The notes under the pieces were generated by a model. It saw only the letters and a list, made by a program, of their open reading frames with translations. It was not told the DNA's origin and did no database searches. This document shows positions 23,469 to 36,441 of a stretch of DNA of 64,000 nucleotides, one piece after another. The first letter of the stretch is position 1; every line of letters begins with the position of its first letter. The DNA comes from Mytilisepta virgata (lineage: Eukaryota; Mollusca; Bivalvia; Mytilida; Mytilidae). The position numbers and the translations under genes were made by a program. The stretch lies in assembly GCA_028015205.1 (NCBI GenBank), contig CM051521.1, positions 106,554,513 to 106,618,512 on the forward strand, given 5' to 3'.

Positions 23469-26400
23469 CATATAATGCGCTTAGCGAAGTCCTTTATTAA
23501 TCCTACGTCAAGAAGATGTATTTTTCATGTTTTAATATCTTGGTTAAATATTTTCCCAAGAGTAATTAAAATTGTTTCGTGTTGATTTTGATATTTATCT
23601 TTATTTACCTCAATTGTCAGAATAGGATCCCTCCCAACGTTCAATATTTCCAATCCCTTTTCTAGTCACGTTTACATTAAATAAGAAATTATTTTCAATA
23701 TATGAAGACGGATGGGAGATAATCTTTCCGAGTATGTAAATTAAAATCCAACAATTGAAAAGTTTCTTTCGTGGCATTATACTATATATTATTATTGTAT
23801 GTCCATATTTCAAAAATTAATTTCTTAAAATTTTAAAATGTGGAAGAAAGACATATAAAGACAAGACATGTTTTTTCCGGCGATTGCGTTAATAAGGGAT
23901 ATATTAGCAACGATTTCAACCAGGTTAACAAATGAAGTAGGGCCATGCTCTCTTGTATTTGTTTCACTCACTTTTTATCGTAAACGATTGTATGCATGTT
24001 TATGTTAGCTAACAAAAATATTATGCTTAATCATTAATAAGTTCAAGTTTTCTACCGGCAAAAGTCGTGTATATAGCAAAAAGTTTTAAAAACCAAAACA
24101 ATAACCGAAAGCTATTGATCTAAATGTCAAAATGAGCAAAAAAGGTCGTATTTTAGAAGGTCTTGAAAATGAAACACATAACACCGATTGTTCTAAATAA
24201 TAAATAAAATGGTAATGAAGGTGAAACAATGTCATTTTAACCATTTTTTATAAAATTAATCACCGTCCTCTTGCTACACAGAATCCATGCCCATACGCAA
24301 CATCATATGTTGGTTCAAAAACATTAGTACATTTTGCTTATGTATAATGGATTTAATGTCTTCATGTAAACATTCGAATCTGCAAGCAAATACCAGTTTA
24401 CCGCTGCTTCAAATCCGTATAATCACCGTCTCCACGTGTGGCTTAGATACGGCGTGGTAGGTTAACTTTATTTTTTGCAAGGAGAGTATGCCCGTCCGAC
24501 AGGTGCGCATGTTCTTGATCTCAATTTCACGCCTCAGTTGTCAGCTTAAAGTTATTAGATTAGATATTTCTCAATTTACATAGTAGGTCTGCTATATTTG
24601 GTATTTGGTTCCTCATTCGTCTAACAGATGTCATGTGTCCTTGACCTAATTTCCACACTCCAGTGGTTAGGTTAATGTATCTGGATTTGGTCTGTTTCTG
24701 AGCAACTATACATTGTAAGTAGCAAAATTTGCTATGGGGGTTCCTTACAAGGAAAGGTGTGTTCACGTTTCTCCCACTTTAATTATTTGTTTATACAGTA
24801 GTAAATTTACCTTACCTGTAATTACTTTTACAGTGCAATCTGTGTAATTGAGCCATTATTGAAATATACACAAAAGTCTTAACTTTATTTGATTAGCAAA
24901 TATTAAATAAATAAACATACAACATTAAATCGTTTTTCGTTTTAACACAAGCAGCACAAAACAATTTATTTAATTATCAAGAAGCAAGTATATTCAATAA
25001 ATAAATAGACAACATTAATTTTCATTTCATTTTAACACAAACAACACACAAAGAAACCACATACTTCTGACAGGTATCGCCGGTGGTTCCTGTCAAGTTT
25101 TTGCTATAAGATCCATTTCTCAATAACAAGTTGTCATAGCTTAAATATATTTGGTCTGTACATTCATGGCCGTATTTTCATTGTCCAGTGATTCATGTCC
25201 ATTTTCTCAGTAACAAAATAGTCATAGTTCTACAGTATGTGTCTGTATGATCCTCGCAATGTTTACAAGGATATCTGATGTTACCTGACAGTGACCTCAT
25301 TTTCATGGTCAGTGATTCACGTCCAATTATCGTTTCTTAGTTTCTGTTAGTGATAGCTCAACATTAGGAGCTGACTGCATTTTTCAAATGACACCTAACC
25401 TAGATCTACTGTTCGAAAGACAGCGGGTAGAGTCATAAATCGCATCACAAACAGCCATTAATTAATTAACACTATCTGGGACCACATAGAGGTAAAAAAA
25501 AATTCTCGAATACCAATATTGATGACTGTATATATGAGCACATTTCGACAATTGTATTTCTTGCCACTAAATGAATAAATCACAAAGTTTATAGTTCACA
25601 TTTTTGGGTTCCACGAAATTAATTTGTCATTACCCTCTAAAGTGGGTACAGTCACATATTATTGTATCTAGGAGGGTATAAAGACACACTCACTATACGT
25701 TAGAGATTTTATTTCATGTATTTAATATTTTTCATTAACAATTTAGAACGTACAACATATAAACAGTGGTTACCATTGTCTTAACATACATAACATTTAT
25801 AATTTTCATAATAAATAAAACAAACAAACATATCATAACAATAAATTAAAAAAAAAAACCAGTTTTCTCCCCTAATTGCCACTGTCACATTCAAATTAGA
25901 CTTTCAAGTCTACAGAAATTATTTTTTACATTACATTGATAACAGTACACATATGCATTTTTTCAAAATTACCAAAGAATTGAAATTTGCATCATGACAT
26001 TACCTCACAACAATCTATAAAACGAACACAAATTTCAATTTTTCCGGTTGGTTGTGATTTTCGCAAATTTTGAATTGTTATTTTGGTGACTGTTGATTGA
26101 ATTTTGTTTTAGCAAGAATCATTCTAACACTTATGACTTGGATCCACAAAACATTGCGCAACAACATATTTTAATGTAAGAATAAAACTTTTAATGCATT
26201 AACATTGTGTAGTTCTAAACTACTTTTGGGGCATGTTGGTCTGTTTTGCATCAACTCACCAACAAGAAAGAAAAACCCACAAAATAAAAAAAACTTCAAT
26301 AATATAACAGAAAAGGAAAAAGAGAACTTTCAGCCAGACAGGCACATTCACAATAAAAAAGGCTGATAACACAGAAAAAATATTAATAACCATCAAAGAC

Positions 26401-27210
26401 CCCATCAGAAAACCAACATTTTCTTTGTTTTCATCATAAAACATTTGAAACCTACTTCTGCGACTGAAACAGATATATCCTCAAAGACCATTTGGTGTTA
26501 ATTCATACATACATAAAAAAAATCAGAAAATCTGCTTTCCCAGAAAATTAAGAGGTAATACAGCATTGGGAAAGGGAACAATTATTGATGATATAAGCAG
26601 AAAAAGGTACAGTAACAGTTCTTACTGATATTTTAAAGACGGTTTTGAGATATTCTCCTAAAACACTTGCAGTTAATAAGGTTGGTACAGGGTTACTTTC
26701 CTGCAACATTTTTTGGAATAGGTCATTACAAACTGTGTTTTGTACACACTGATAAAAATGCCAATTGCATGCCAATTTATTATTTTTCGCTCATCATGTT
26801 TTTTTTTTTTTAATTTCTTGTTATTATCTATATCTCCCGTGTTCAACCCTAGTTAATGTGAGATACACAGCAACTATACTCTGATGCAAAACAAGTATAT
26901 ACACAAGTTCAATGTTATATCATTCCATCCTTTAGATTACCAATATCTGGATTTAAAAAAAATCTTGTCAGTTCAAAGTATAATATTTATGCATGTCTAC
27001 AAATTACCAGACAACCTCCCAAGAAATGCATTTCCAGAAATTCACTGATTTAACTTTCATTTTTGAAGAAATCTAAAATCAATTTATATACATGTACAGA
27101 AGATATTTCAATTTAACTTTCACTTTTGAAAGTTTATCACAGTGCATTCCAAAATATAATTAATTGAAATATGACTTTGTGTCCTAATAAATAAATGCAG
27201 AGACTTAACA
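23469..27210. other. Intergenic with repeat relics
   Basis: No gene supported. Two imperfect copies of an 80-bp AT-rich segment lie in tandem at about 24893-24965 and 24975-25050. Segments at 24480-24800 and 25080-25330 look like diverged reverse-orientation units of the family seen at 60790-61825 (phrases like 'GACCTCATTTTCATGG' and 'TTCAGTGATTC'). The tails of the genes on either side could extend into this stretch. Confidence 0.4.
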
Positions 27211-28235
27211 ATAGGCTTCCAAGAGCCTGAATCGCTCACCTGTTATCTTTTGTGTAGATCTTGCATCAATGATTATTTTTGATATTTAATGTATACTGTC
27301 GCAATTTTCTCCTTAATATTGAGCTGTACAGTTAAAATATAGAATCCAGGCCGCAAATAGATATGGTTGGTAGGACTTTTTCATCGGTTGCTATGGACTT
27401 TTTCAATGGCATTGACTCTTGACCTTCCATTTTGACTTGAACATGTAAATTGTAGGGTCCTGAACCCAATATATATGGTTGCTATTGACTTTTTCAATGA
27501 CCTTGACTCTTGACCTTTCTTTTTGACTTGTACAGGTAAATTATAAGGTCCTTAACCTAAATATATATGGTTGCTAGGGACTTTTTCATCGGTTGCTATG
27601 GAATTTTTCAATCACCTTCACGCTATTCAAGTTATGCCCTAAACATCTGTGACATTATGTCCGACCATTATTTTTCTGTTTACATGTAAATAATCTTTCA
27701 AGGGCAAAAACTCCTATAAGGGGTCAATTGACGATTTTGGTCATGTTGACTTATTTGTACATTGTAGATCTTACTTTGCTGAACAATTTTGCTGTTTACA
27801 GTCTGTCTTTATCTATAATAATATTCAAGATAACCTAAAACTGCAAAATTTCCTTAAAATTAACTATTCAGGTGCAATAACCCAACAAAGGGTTGACCAA
27901 TTATTCTTAAAATTTCATAGCAGGTAGATCTTGACCTGATGAACATTTTAACCCCATGTCAGTTTTGCCATAAATGCTTTAGTTTTTGAGATATAAACCA
28001 AAAACTGCAGTTTATCACTTATGGTGGCCATGTTTCTCGACAGACAAGAAAATAAAACCCAAACTCTATTCTAGATACCCTAAGGATCATTCAGACTAAG
28101 TATAGCTGTAATTGGTTCAGTGGTTTTAGAGGAGAAGATCTTTGAAAAAGTTTATGATGGACGGACGACGGATGGAGGACAGACCCCAAGTGATGGCAAA
28201 AGTTCACACGTCCTTTTAGGACAGGTGAGCTAAAA
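27211..28235 (+). mobile_element. F1-ended repeat with alternative core
   Basis: Left end 'AGGCTTCCAAGAGCCTGAATCGCTCACCTG'-like and right end 'GGACAGGTGAGCTAAAA' as in F1. The core differs: several 'GGTTGCTATGGACTTTTTCA' units, then a long block with 'GGGCAAAAACTCCTATAAGG' and 'TTACTTTGCTGAACA'. It is closely related to the copy at 43421-44450. Near the right end it has the 'TTTCAGAGGAGAAGATCTTT'-like block and GACGGACGACGG seen in classical F1 copies. Confidence 0.8.
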
Positions 28236-29449
28236 AAAGCAATTCCAAAATATATAGAAGTCAGTCTTCTTCCTTAATGTAGGAGGTACCTAAATGTAAA
28301 GCTGGAGCATGTTGAACTGCTTCTGAATATAAAACAACTGCTATGTAACTTTAATAGTTCCCGAAATATGGCATATAAATTTTCAGTAAATAGAATATTT
28401 CAATTTATCATATACTTAGTATTAAATAAAGGAAAATTGCATATACAATACTGAAAGAACATTGTCAGCTGTATTTTCTACTGTGATGATATCAATATTA
28501 TCACCATTTATCATACCCCTTAAAATGATATTGGTCAGGTGACTATACTTTCCAGTTTAAATATACATGTATGATAAAGCGTATAAAACATGACAAAATC
28601 TGTATCACATGCCGTATCATCCTCAGGCTGATATTGGTTGATGATACGGTGTGCTATACGGATTTTACCTTGTATTATTCTCTATATATAATATATTTGG
28701 AATGCACATCAACACTTCAAAACATCACATCTTTAGTCTTTGAATTATGATTTCTCAAAATCCTGTCCCTAGAAATTTTTTTTAATGATATATGATCAAT
28801 GATCAACTTTTCAAAAGTATTTTTTCAGCGGTCGGCAGATTCGTTTTTGTGTATAATAGTTTGATTATTAAAATGTAGCGGAGAAAAAAATAGGCATTGA
28901 AAAGACAAAATAATTGCAATGTTGTTTTTTTTAGTGTTTTTACAGGTGATCATATATTTATTTAGTATCAATAAAATAGAAATGTTGACAGCAATAATAT
29001 TCTAGGGATTGGTTTTTGAAAAAAAATAACAATTTCAAATGAAATTTTTAATTTTTTTTTACTGTTTTTACATGAAATCAAAAAGACCATTATTTCAAGA
29101 AAATTATATCAACAATATTGCACAAACATAAAGGTTACAAAAATATGTTACCTTTTTTATATTTAGAAGCAGTATTGTATGTTTGACCTTTAGACAAAAT
29201 TTCATAAAAATCTGTAACATTCAGGTGCCTCCTGCCTTATGCTTTACAAAATTTTCATAGGTATTGCTTACTTTGGACTAAACTAAATAAATCAATGTAA
29301 CATTTTATATAAAGAACTAAATGATCATGATTGTTTTAACACATTATTAGCCAAGAATTTTCATCTTATTTCATTTCATAAAGCTGTTGTGTATTACTTT
29401 ATCTAACATAATCATAATACCTAATCAAATATCAGTAATTTTGAATTAC
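28236..29449. other. Intergenic with a 100-bp inverted repeat
   Basis: No gene seen. 28581-28620 and 28641-28680 form an imperfect inverted repeat (about three quarters of 40 positions match, best in the CCGTATCAT inner end) with a 20-nt centre, probably an old foldback element. Confidence 0.5.
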
Positions 29450-29710
29450 TTAAGGGGGTACCCAACACTTTGACTAAAATAGATTTGGCTCGTTCAATTT
29501 TCATAGAATTTTAAGCAATATTTACTTTGACCTGTTGACACATAAAAAAATCAAGATATTTGAAACACACAATTTACGGGATAATTTCATTGGATATATA
29601 GCAGTTTTGATCATTGAAAAGCTTGATTTCTCTTTACTAATAGTATGTGATTAAAATGTTCAGCTGATTATTAAAGGGTTAACTCCCTTAGGTGTTCTAT
29701 ACCCCCTTAA
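29450..29710. mobile_element. TTAA-flanked MITE (253 bp)
   Basis: TTAA at 29450-29453 and 29707-29710 brackets a 253-bp unit with inverted ends GGGGGTA...AACAC, 12 of 15 end positions matching. TTAA duplication is the hallmark of piggyBac-type insertion. It has no coding capacity. Confidence 0.75.
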
Positions 29711-30387
29711 AGAAAAATAGTATGACTAAGAGTGTTGAAATAATACAAGACAAATTATTCGTATAATTTACACCTTAGTATATCAATGTCCTTTAAGGAT
29801 TTCTATTTCTGAAAGATAAAATACTTTGTCTAGCGGAAACAACGATGTCTTGTACAATTTTAAATTTTGAATATCCTATACACTTACAACTTACCGACTT
29901 TCTCCATATTGTGACTTTCAGCCAATATTTAACAATATTTTAAGTCGTGTTAATATATGTAACAGAAGGTCATTGTGTCATTATTTAATTTATCATCTTA
30001 CTCATATACAAATATTAGTTTTTAGAATAACTTCTTACGCTATCACAGCTCTTTTCCCTGAAATTTTTGAAATTTTAAAACTAACCACACAAAGAGCATT
30101 AGTGGCTAAGTTGTTTTAGAGAAGAAAATTTTTTATTGCTGTAAACTGGAAACTTAATCCTTGCAAAATCTATCATTAAAATATAAAGGAAAAAATTGGC
30201 ACAAGATGTAACACATGTTAATCCACCTATACATTTAATTTTCCCTCTTCTTCATATTATCACAGTACAATTTTTTGTTATTTACGACTGACTAATAGTA
30301 ATAGTCAGTTGTAAATAGAAAACTAAACTTTTCAATAACTACATTGCACTTTTCTAACTGCATAAGTCAACTCTTTCAGTAATGAGA
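29711..30387 (-). other. Probable 3' UTR of CLEC16A homologue
   Basis: It follows the CLEC16A stop on the minus strand. Candidate poly(A) signals on that strand are ATTAAA at about 30234-30239 and AATAAA at about 30132-30137. The true transcript end cannot be read from the sequence. Confidence 0.45.
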
Positions 30388-31364
30388 TTAAGATTCAGTA
30401 CTTCTGTCATCAGAGAAATGCTCCTGAACAATTTGCGCAAGCTTTGTTAGCTGGTCTGTAGCTGAACTAGATTTGGCCTGTGCTACTTTTTTAATATCTA
30501 CTTCTGCTTTACTGATTTCCACATCAGTAGTTGATGGAGACTGGTAAACAAAATTTGGTCTTGTGTCCTTTTTGTTTACCTCTACAATATTTCCTTCTTG
30601 ACTGACCACAGCCATGGTTTGGCCATCATTGCTAGCTGTTGTGCTGGATGAATCACTCGGTGTTTTCAAGTTATCAGCTGGAGGGACTAGTTTTAGGGAA
30701 TCCATGCTAGAAGCCATGGATTCTGTATCTTGTGAGAACAAAGACAATACAGGTGCATCTGCTGGTCGCAACGATTTTGGAGATTGACTCTCTCTACTTC
30801 TGGTATGGACATTCTGACAGTCATCAGAAGATGACCCTGAAGAGGGTCTTGAATGAGTTGACTCTGGTATTGGGGCACTATTACTGTGACCTCTTCCTTT
30901 GGGAGTTGAACTTCTATCACGTTTACTGCCTTCCATCATAGAAGATGACCTTCCTCTTTTAGAATTAAGTCCTTCATCACGTTTGGGACTATGTGAATGA
31001 CTTCTTCCATGTGTGGCAGCTGCAACGTGATGCAAATGTACATTTGACACTTTCTTTGAAGTATGTTTCTTTCTTCTTTTAGACAAGTCTTCCATGGGAA
31101 TCTCCTGGACTTGTGCAGCGACATCTACAGGTGATGGAGTATGACGTGTAGACACACTGTTTCCTGTGTGTTGATTAAATGTCTGATATGCAAATGCTTC
31201 TTCTGCCATTTCAATACTGTCACCAGATTCGTTGTTGACATCTGAGGATGCAGATGGAGATGCTGGGCTGACATTTACTTGTTGTGACATTTGTGACTGT
31301 ATATTTATAGTTGGCTGTGATACAGGTGATGGTGTAGATATACTACGAATTGGATGACTTCTTC
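30388..31364 (-). CDS. CLEC16A: CLEC16A homologue, terminal exon (disordered C-terminus)
   Basis: A 977-nt last exon (324 residues plus the shared split codon). The acceptor reads TTATATTTCAG before GAAGAAGTC. It enters in phase 1, and the G left by the upstream exon completes a Gly codon. The product is Ser/Pro/Thr-rich and predicted disordered, with basic Arg-Ser-Lys patches (about residues 95-170 of the exon). It ends in a helix-like stretch (QLTKLAQIVQEHF). A conserved C-terminal signature is visible: LSLFSQDTESM...SLKLVPPAD, matching the corresponding acidic-hydrophobic motif near the end of vertebrate CLEC16A. CLEC16A (ema in flies, gop-1 in worms) is a membrane-associated endolysosomal protein. 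In mammals it acts as an E3 ligase with NRDP1 and USP8 to control mitophagy and endosome maturation. Most of this exon is otherwise poorly conserved. Confidence 0.88.
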
Positions 31365-31627
31365 CTGAAATATAATAAGAAAAAAATTTCACTGTAATAA
31401 CATGTATTCTGTACCTAAGAGGCGACATCTTATTTTGTACATTATTCATAAGAGTATTAATTAATAGTTAAAACAATATTGGTACAGAACCAATGAACCA
31501 ATGTCCTCTACCTACAATGTTGATCTAATCCTTTGACATAAATTTTGTTCAAATCTGTTAAGTAATGTAGACATGAGAATTGGACATCAGCATTTTTATA
31601 AAAATAATCAAATAGTGTAGCATTAAC

Positions 31628-32240
31628 TAGAGGCTGCTAGAGCCTATGTCGGTCACCTGGATTTAAAATAACATTTAATGGAACTAAAGAACCTCCTTTA
31701 CAGGAGAGCCTGATCAATGCTATTTGCTAATGTTTTTTAGTAAGCCCTAGTGTATTGATCCAGGGTCCATTGCCCTATATATGCTTTTGAAAGGGGACCA
31801 CCTAATGACCATTTCACCAGTTTGGTCTCAATTATCTCAGCAGTGTAATATTTCTAAATATTATTTTTCTGATTTCTCTACTTTTCAAAGATGATGCCCA
31901 TATTTATCCAAAGTGCAGACACCCTAAAACCATTCCACCAAAGTTAACTGCAACAATAATTTCAGGGAAAAAGATTTTTAAATATTTTTTAACCAATTTT
32001 TCAATTATCACAAAAGACAGGCATATTGGTCCAGTTCTGGACCCCTGGAATAATTTTGAAAGAGGACATTCCAACAATTGCCAAAATACTTTCAGATGAG
32101 ATGAACTTTTAATATATGTTTGCTTATTTTCCTGTTATTAGTAATAACAGCATAATGGTCCTTGGATGCAAATTGGCCAAATGGTGTCAAAGGAGAAGAT
32201 TATCGAAACAAAGTTTAGGCTGCATAGTGATGGTTGGATA
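31628..32240 (+). mobile_element. F1 repeat, 3'-truncated copy
   Basis: Left end 'AGAGGCTGCTAGAGCCT' with 'GGTCACCTGG' 5 nt later, then diverged F1 units ('GGGGACCACCTAATGACCATT'-like, 'GTTTGGTCTCAATTATC'). The right hairpin is not recognisable, so the right boundary is approximate. Confidence 0.65.
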
Positions 32241-32309
32241 ATTCAGCTTTCTGAAGCAGCCATTAGCCTAATCTTTTCGAAATAGATTTCACTAGATTTT
32301 TGCTAGTGG

Positions 32310-33610
32310 CTAAAGGTGGAGACTGATAGAAAATTATTTAACAAGTCCTTTGCTTAACTGGATTGATCTGAATATTGCCTCTCCTTTTTCATAACAATCT
32401 TACAAACCATCCTAATCAAGATAAATTAACCATAATCCTCCTACCTGATTTCTATTCACCCAAACCATCCAGCCTGAGTAAAAAATAGATTTTTTTTTTA
32501 TTTGGAATTGAAATTTAATCTAAAAGACACTTTTAAATCTATATTTCAAAACCCTTTCATAAGTCACACGAACTGATGTATTTTTAAAAAATTTTGAATC
32601 CCTCATATTAAAGGAGACAGACTAGAAATCCATATATGAATATTAATTGGGTTCCTTGTCACTTAAATGTTATATAAAAAATGTGCGAGTCTTCCAAGGA
32701 AGACATGTGTCGCCTGCGGACGTCAATTTTTACAAAAGATATTAAAATTTTCTAAAAATGAAATATATATGCATACCTGTGCATTAAGGTTAATGCACAA
32801 AGTTTCATCAAATTCCTTCGAGCGGTTATGGAGTAGTTGAGGATGGTAGTTTTGACCCCCCCTTTTTTTTGCAAGAATGTAAATTTTTACAAAAAAAAAA
32901 TTAAAATTGTCTAAAAATGAAATATATATGCACACCTGTGTATTAAGGTTAATTGAGAATAGAAGAAAAGTGTGACGACGCAAGACGACAGATAGTGATC
33001 CCTATGTGTCGACCATGCGTTCCGCAGGCGACACAAAAATGAAATAAAATTATATTTATTTAAATATCAAAATACATCTTAAATTTACAATATATTAATA
33101 GTGAATTAATTTGCAAACTTTTGAACAATTAACAAAAAAGGTGCAGACTGATACAAAATATGTAACAAGTCCTTTGCTTGACTGGATTGATTTGAATATT
33201 GCCTCTCCTTTCTTTAATAAAAATCTTACAAACCATCCTAATCCAGATAAATTAACCATAATCCTCCTACTTGATTTATATTCACCCAAACCATCCTATT
33301 GAGTTATAAATATAAATTTTTAATTGGAATTAAAAATTCATTTAAAAGACAGTTTTAAATCTATATTTCCAAACCCTTTCATAAGTCACATAAATTGATG
33401 TATTTTTTATTTTTATTTTCGAATCCCTCATACTTAGAAGACAGTAAAGTAGAAATCCAAATATGAATATCAATTGGGTGATATTACATTAAAAATGAAA
33501 TAAAATTATCTTTATCTAAATATCAGAACACGTCTAAAATTTACAATATAATTATGTAGTGAATTATAATTTTCAAACTTTTGAACAATTAACAAAAAAT
33601 ATAAATCTTT
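32310..33610. repeat. Tandem duplication of an about 455-bp unit, split by F2
   Basis: The segment 32310-32655 recurs at 33140-33480 (shared 'AACAAGTCCTTTGCTT', 'TTACAAACCATCCTAATC'). The segment 33040-33140 recurs at 33490-33605 (shared 'AAAATGAAATAAAATTAT', 'CAAACTTTTGAACAATTAAC'). The unit is therefore about 455 bp, present as one full and two partial copies. The F2 element sits exactly between the first and second units. Open frames in it are not conserved between copies. Confidence 0.75.
32689..33039 (+). mobile_element. F2 hairpin-ended repeat
   Basis: About 350 bp. The left end is GTCTTCC-AA-GGAAGAC (7-bp stem, 2-nt loop, 32689-32704). It is followed by TGTGTCGCCTGCGGA (32706-32720), whose exact 15-bp complement lies at 33021-33035. 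The right end folds as a 31-nt hairpin (33005-33035) and is followed by AAAA. The interior has two copies of a roughly 130-160 bp unit ('AAAAATGAAATATATATGCA', 'CACCTGTGTATTAAGGTTAA'). The geometry equals F1 though the sequence differs. Confidence 0.82.
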
Positions 33611-34411
33611 TATACAAACAAAAAAGTAAATCAGCACAGATAATCAGGAAATACTTTCTACAATTTTTTCCTATCTAAATAATGATATCTGATGTTAAAT
33701 ATCATCTGTTTTTGAAACCACAACAAACATTTAAACTTTTCTCTGAACTCATTTGCATAAAGTTCCTGGAATGTTATTCAGTAATGCTATGAAATAGTAA
33801 CACTCAATAATATTATTCTTGAGTCAGTACTTAAATCTGAATCAGTTCATTAGTTTAAGAATCTTGACATATAAATGTTTTCCATAATGGCAGCTATTTG
33901 TTATGTTTCTAGAATAGCTGATATCATGTCCATAAAAACCTTTGTTGAAAAAATTTTAAAATTATTGCATATAACACTGCCCCAGACAGACCATAGTAGG
34001 TAACATGTTTAAAGAAATTGCCACACTACATGCATGCTAAAAACCCCTTCTGTACTTTTGAAAAAAAAGTAGGTTAATGTTGCTACAGAGGGCTTAATTA
34101 ACAATCTGATAAAAAATTAAGTAATTCTGTCAGTTTTGTTAAATTCAAGTGTAAGTCGTTGGGAGATTTTAGATTCACAAATTTTCCCATATATAGTAAT
34201 GGTAAAGTACATGTTTTATTGTATAAAACTGCAAAAATCAATCTGATAAATAAAACTTTAAATCTTGCACAACTACAAGTACACGATATTAAGCAATTCT
34301 GTCAATTTTAGTTTCATTTTCATTCACAAACTTTCCTATATATAACAAAATCATAATCCATGTTTTGAAATCTGAAACCCCCAAAAAACCTTTATTTCTT
34401 ACAACTACACT

Positions 34412-34629
34412 AGGGTCCTATGTTAAACTAAGTTCAGCTGTGGCAGGCATCTTGGTTGTCATTCTGGGTCATTGGACATAATTCTGACAGAGAACCATCT
34501 AAGGACCATTGCTGTCAAACTTGGCAGCAATGGGCCTAGATGGTTCTCTTTCATAAATATGTCCTATGACCTGGACTGTCAACCAAGATGGTCACCACAG
34601 CCAAACTTAGTTTAACAAAGGACCCTATG
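34412..34629. repeat. Head-to-head inverted pair of F1 units
   Basis: The left arm reads as an F1 unit forward (GGGTCCTATGTTAAACTAAG...) and the right arm as the same unit reversed (...TAGTTTAACAAAGGACCC). The apex is a perfect 9-bp stem, CCATTGCTG (34506-34514) with CAGCAATGG (34525-34533), and a 10-nt loop. Arms are about 100 nt and clearly paired with scattered mismatches. It lies in the CLEC16A last intron, so it would be transcribed as a long hairpin. Confidence 0.82.
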
Positions 34630-36441
34630 GAAAAATTAATTAAAAAATCTTCTTGTCTGAAACCACGAAGCCAACTGCAACTAGACTTAGAAGAAATGGT
34701 TAGACTATCATATATATTATTCATCTAACTAGTACACAGTACATAGTACATACCACTAAATTGGACATGGGAAACATCAGTATACATTGGGTAGTTTTGA
34801 CATATTGATATATGAAATGTAATTGCATTCACCTGGACTTCAGTGCTGAGAAATACTTGTTAAACTGTACTTCCTCTAAGCTTGGTTCAACATCTGATTA
34901 ATTAACAAACTGTAACCTTTCATTACATTAGAATGCAGTTATTATTTGCCATATTGACATGTATAACAGTGGATATATAATTAACCTCTTTTTTTTATCA
35001 TGAACATTCATCATGTATAGACTACTTTTTCTTAGAAAAGTTTACTATGTCAAGAGCTGTATGTAAAAAAACTAATTCCAAGAAAAATGTTTCACTAATT
35101 AAAATACTTTATCTCAGACAATAACCTGTTGTTTTATGATTTATGTACCTTTTCCTTTTCTCTCAGCAAGAATCAATAGAACTAATTTTCATTTTGCAAA
35201 AAGACTATATAGTAGAAATACATTAATCCATTACAAGTGAGCCTGTAATGCCCACTTGGCTTTAACTTAAAATTGACAGAATTGGATCAGACTGTGTACA
35301 CGGAAGCTGTTAATGTCTAAAATACTGACAGTAACAGGGCTCTTTGCAAAGCATTGAGAGAGGAAAGTTATTTTTGTTACAATAGTGTAACACATGTATT
35401 TCAACAATAATTTTACTTATAGGCCTGAGCTATGTTTGTTTTTTCTTTTTGCAAAGAGTGTTTTTTCTAACTTCTTAATTTACATAACAAAAAATAAAGA
35501 TATTATAACTTGAAATGTAAGTTGAAAAATTTTGGATTGAAAACATTTTTCCTTTATAACCCAATCCCAATAACATTGTTCATGGGGGTATAAGTTTACA
35601 AAGTCAATGAACCATGAAAATGAATTCAAGGTCAGGGTAACTTTATTTCATAGGCTACAAAGTGACCAACTTTGGTTGTCATAGGTCAAGAGGTTTCAAA
35701 GTTACCAGCATATAGCTTTCAATAAAGTGTACAAATGCCAAAAAGCAATGCCTGTATCACCTTCAGCTTCTTCACAGACAAGACAAAAAACAATCAAGAA
35801 CATTTTTTACATTTTTCATAAAACGTTTAGTTCAATACTTATCAGAAGAAATACAACCTTGATTTCTTTTTATCATGATTTATATCTCACATGTTGAGAT
35901 ACATGTACATAAGAGTATTTGGTAATTTAAAAAATACCCTTCAGAAAAAGACCAGAGTTCAACAATTTGCAGACTTTGATCCTATAAACGTGAGTTTTGG
36001 AGAGCAGAAGATAACCTATGGATTAATTAACTTTAAAAAATATGGGTAAAATTTAAAGAACCTAAGTGAACTCACATAGAGAAAGTTTTTTTTGTATTTT
36101 ATAACTCAAAGAAAGTGGTATTGTCCTTTAGATATATATTTATTTGTAGATAGTCAAAATAAATAAGTTGTGGTTGCCATTATTTGTGCATATATGATTA
36201 AGGAACCAATAAATTACCATCTGCACAAATTATATGGTTATTGGAGAAATATTGGTGAATATTGTTCAAAACAGAGTTTAGAGTTGATGCATAATATGTA
36301 CAAATATTTATGCCGTACCCATCATTATACAATAATAAATGCTTTCTTTTATTTTCGCATTTCTATCAAGAGTTTTAAGCATCATATCAAAATAAGTAGC
36401 ATATTCAACTAGTGCACTAGTTTAGTATGAAGTCACTTCCA

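Noticed and set aside
26256..26775. Two minus-strand frames, one rich in hydrophobic residues
   Set aside because: The composition reflects T-rich DNA; no known family and no conserved motif.
31365..31449. N-terminal extension of the CLEC16A last exon with its own ATG
   Set aside because: It reads through the acceptor TTTCAG into intron; the phase and homology of the upstream exon show that splicing, not this ATG, starts the exon.
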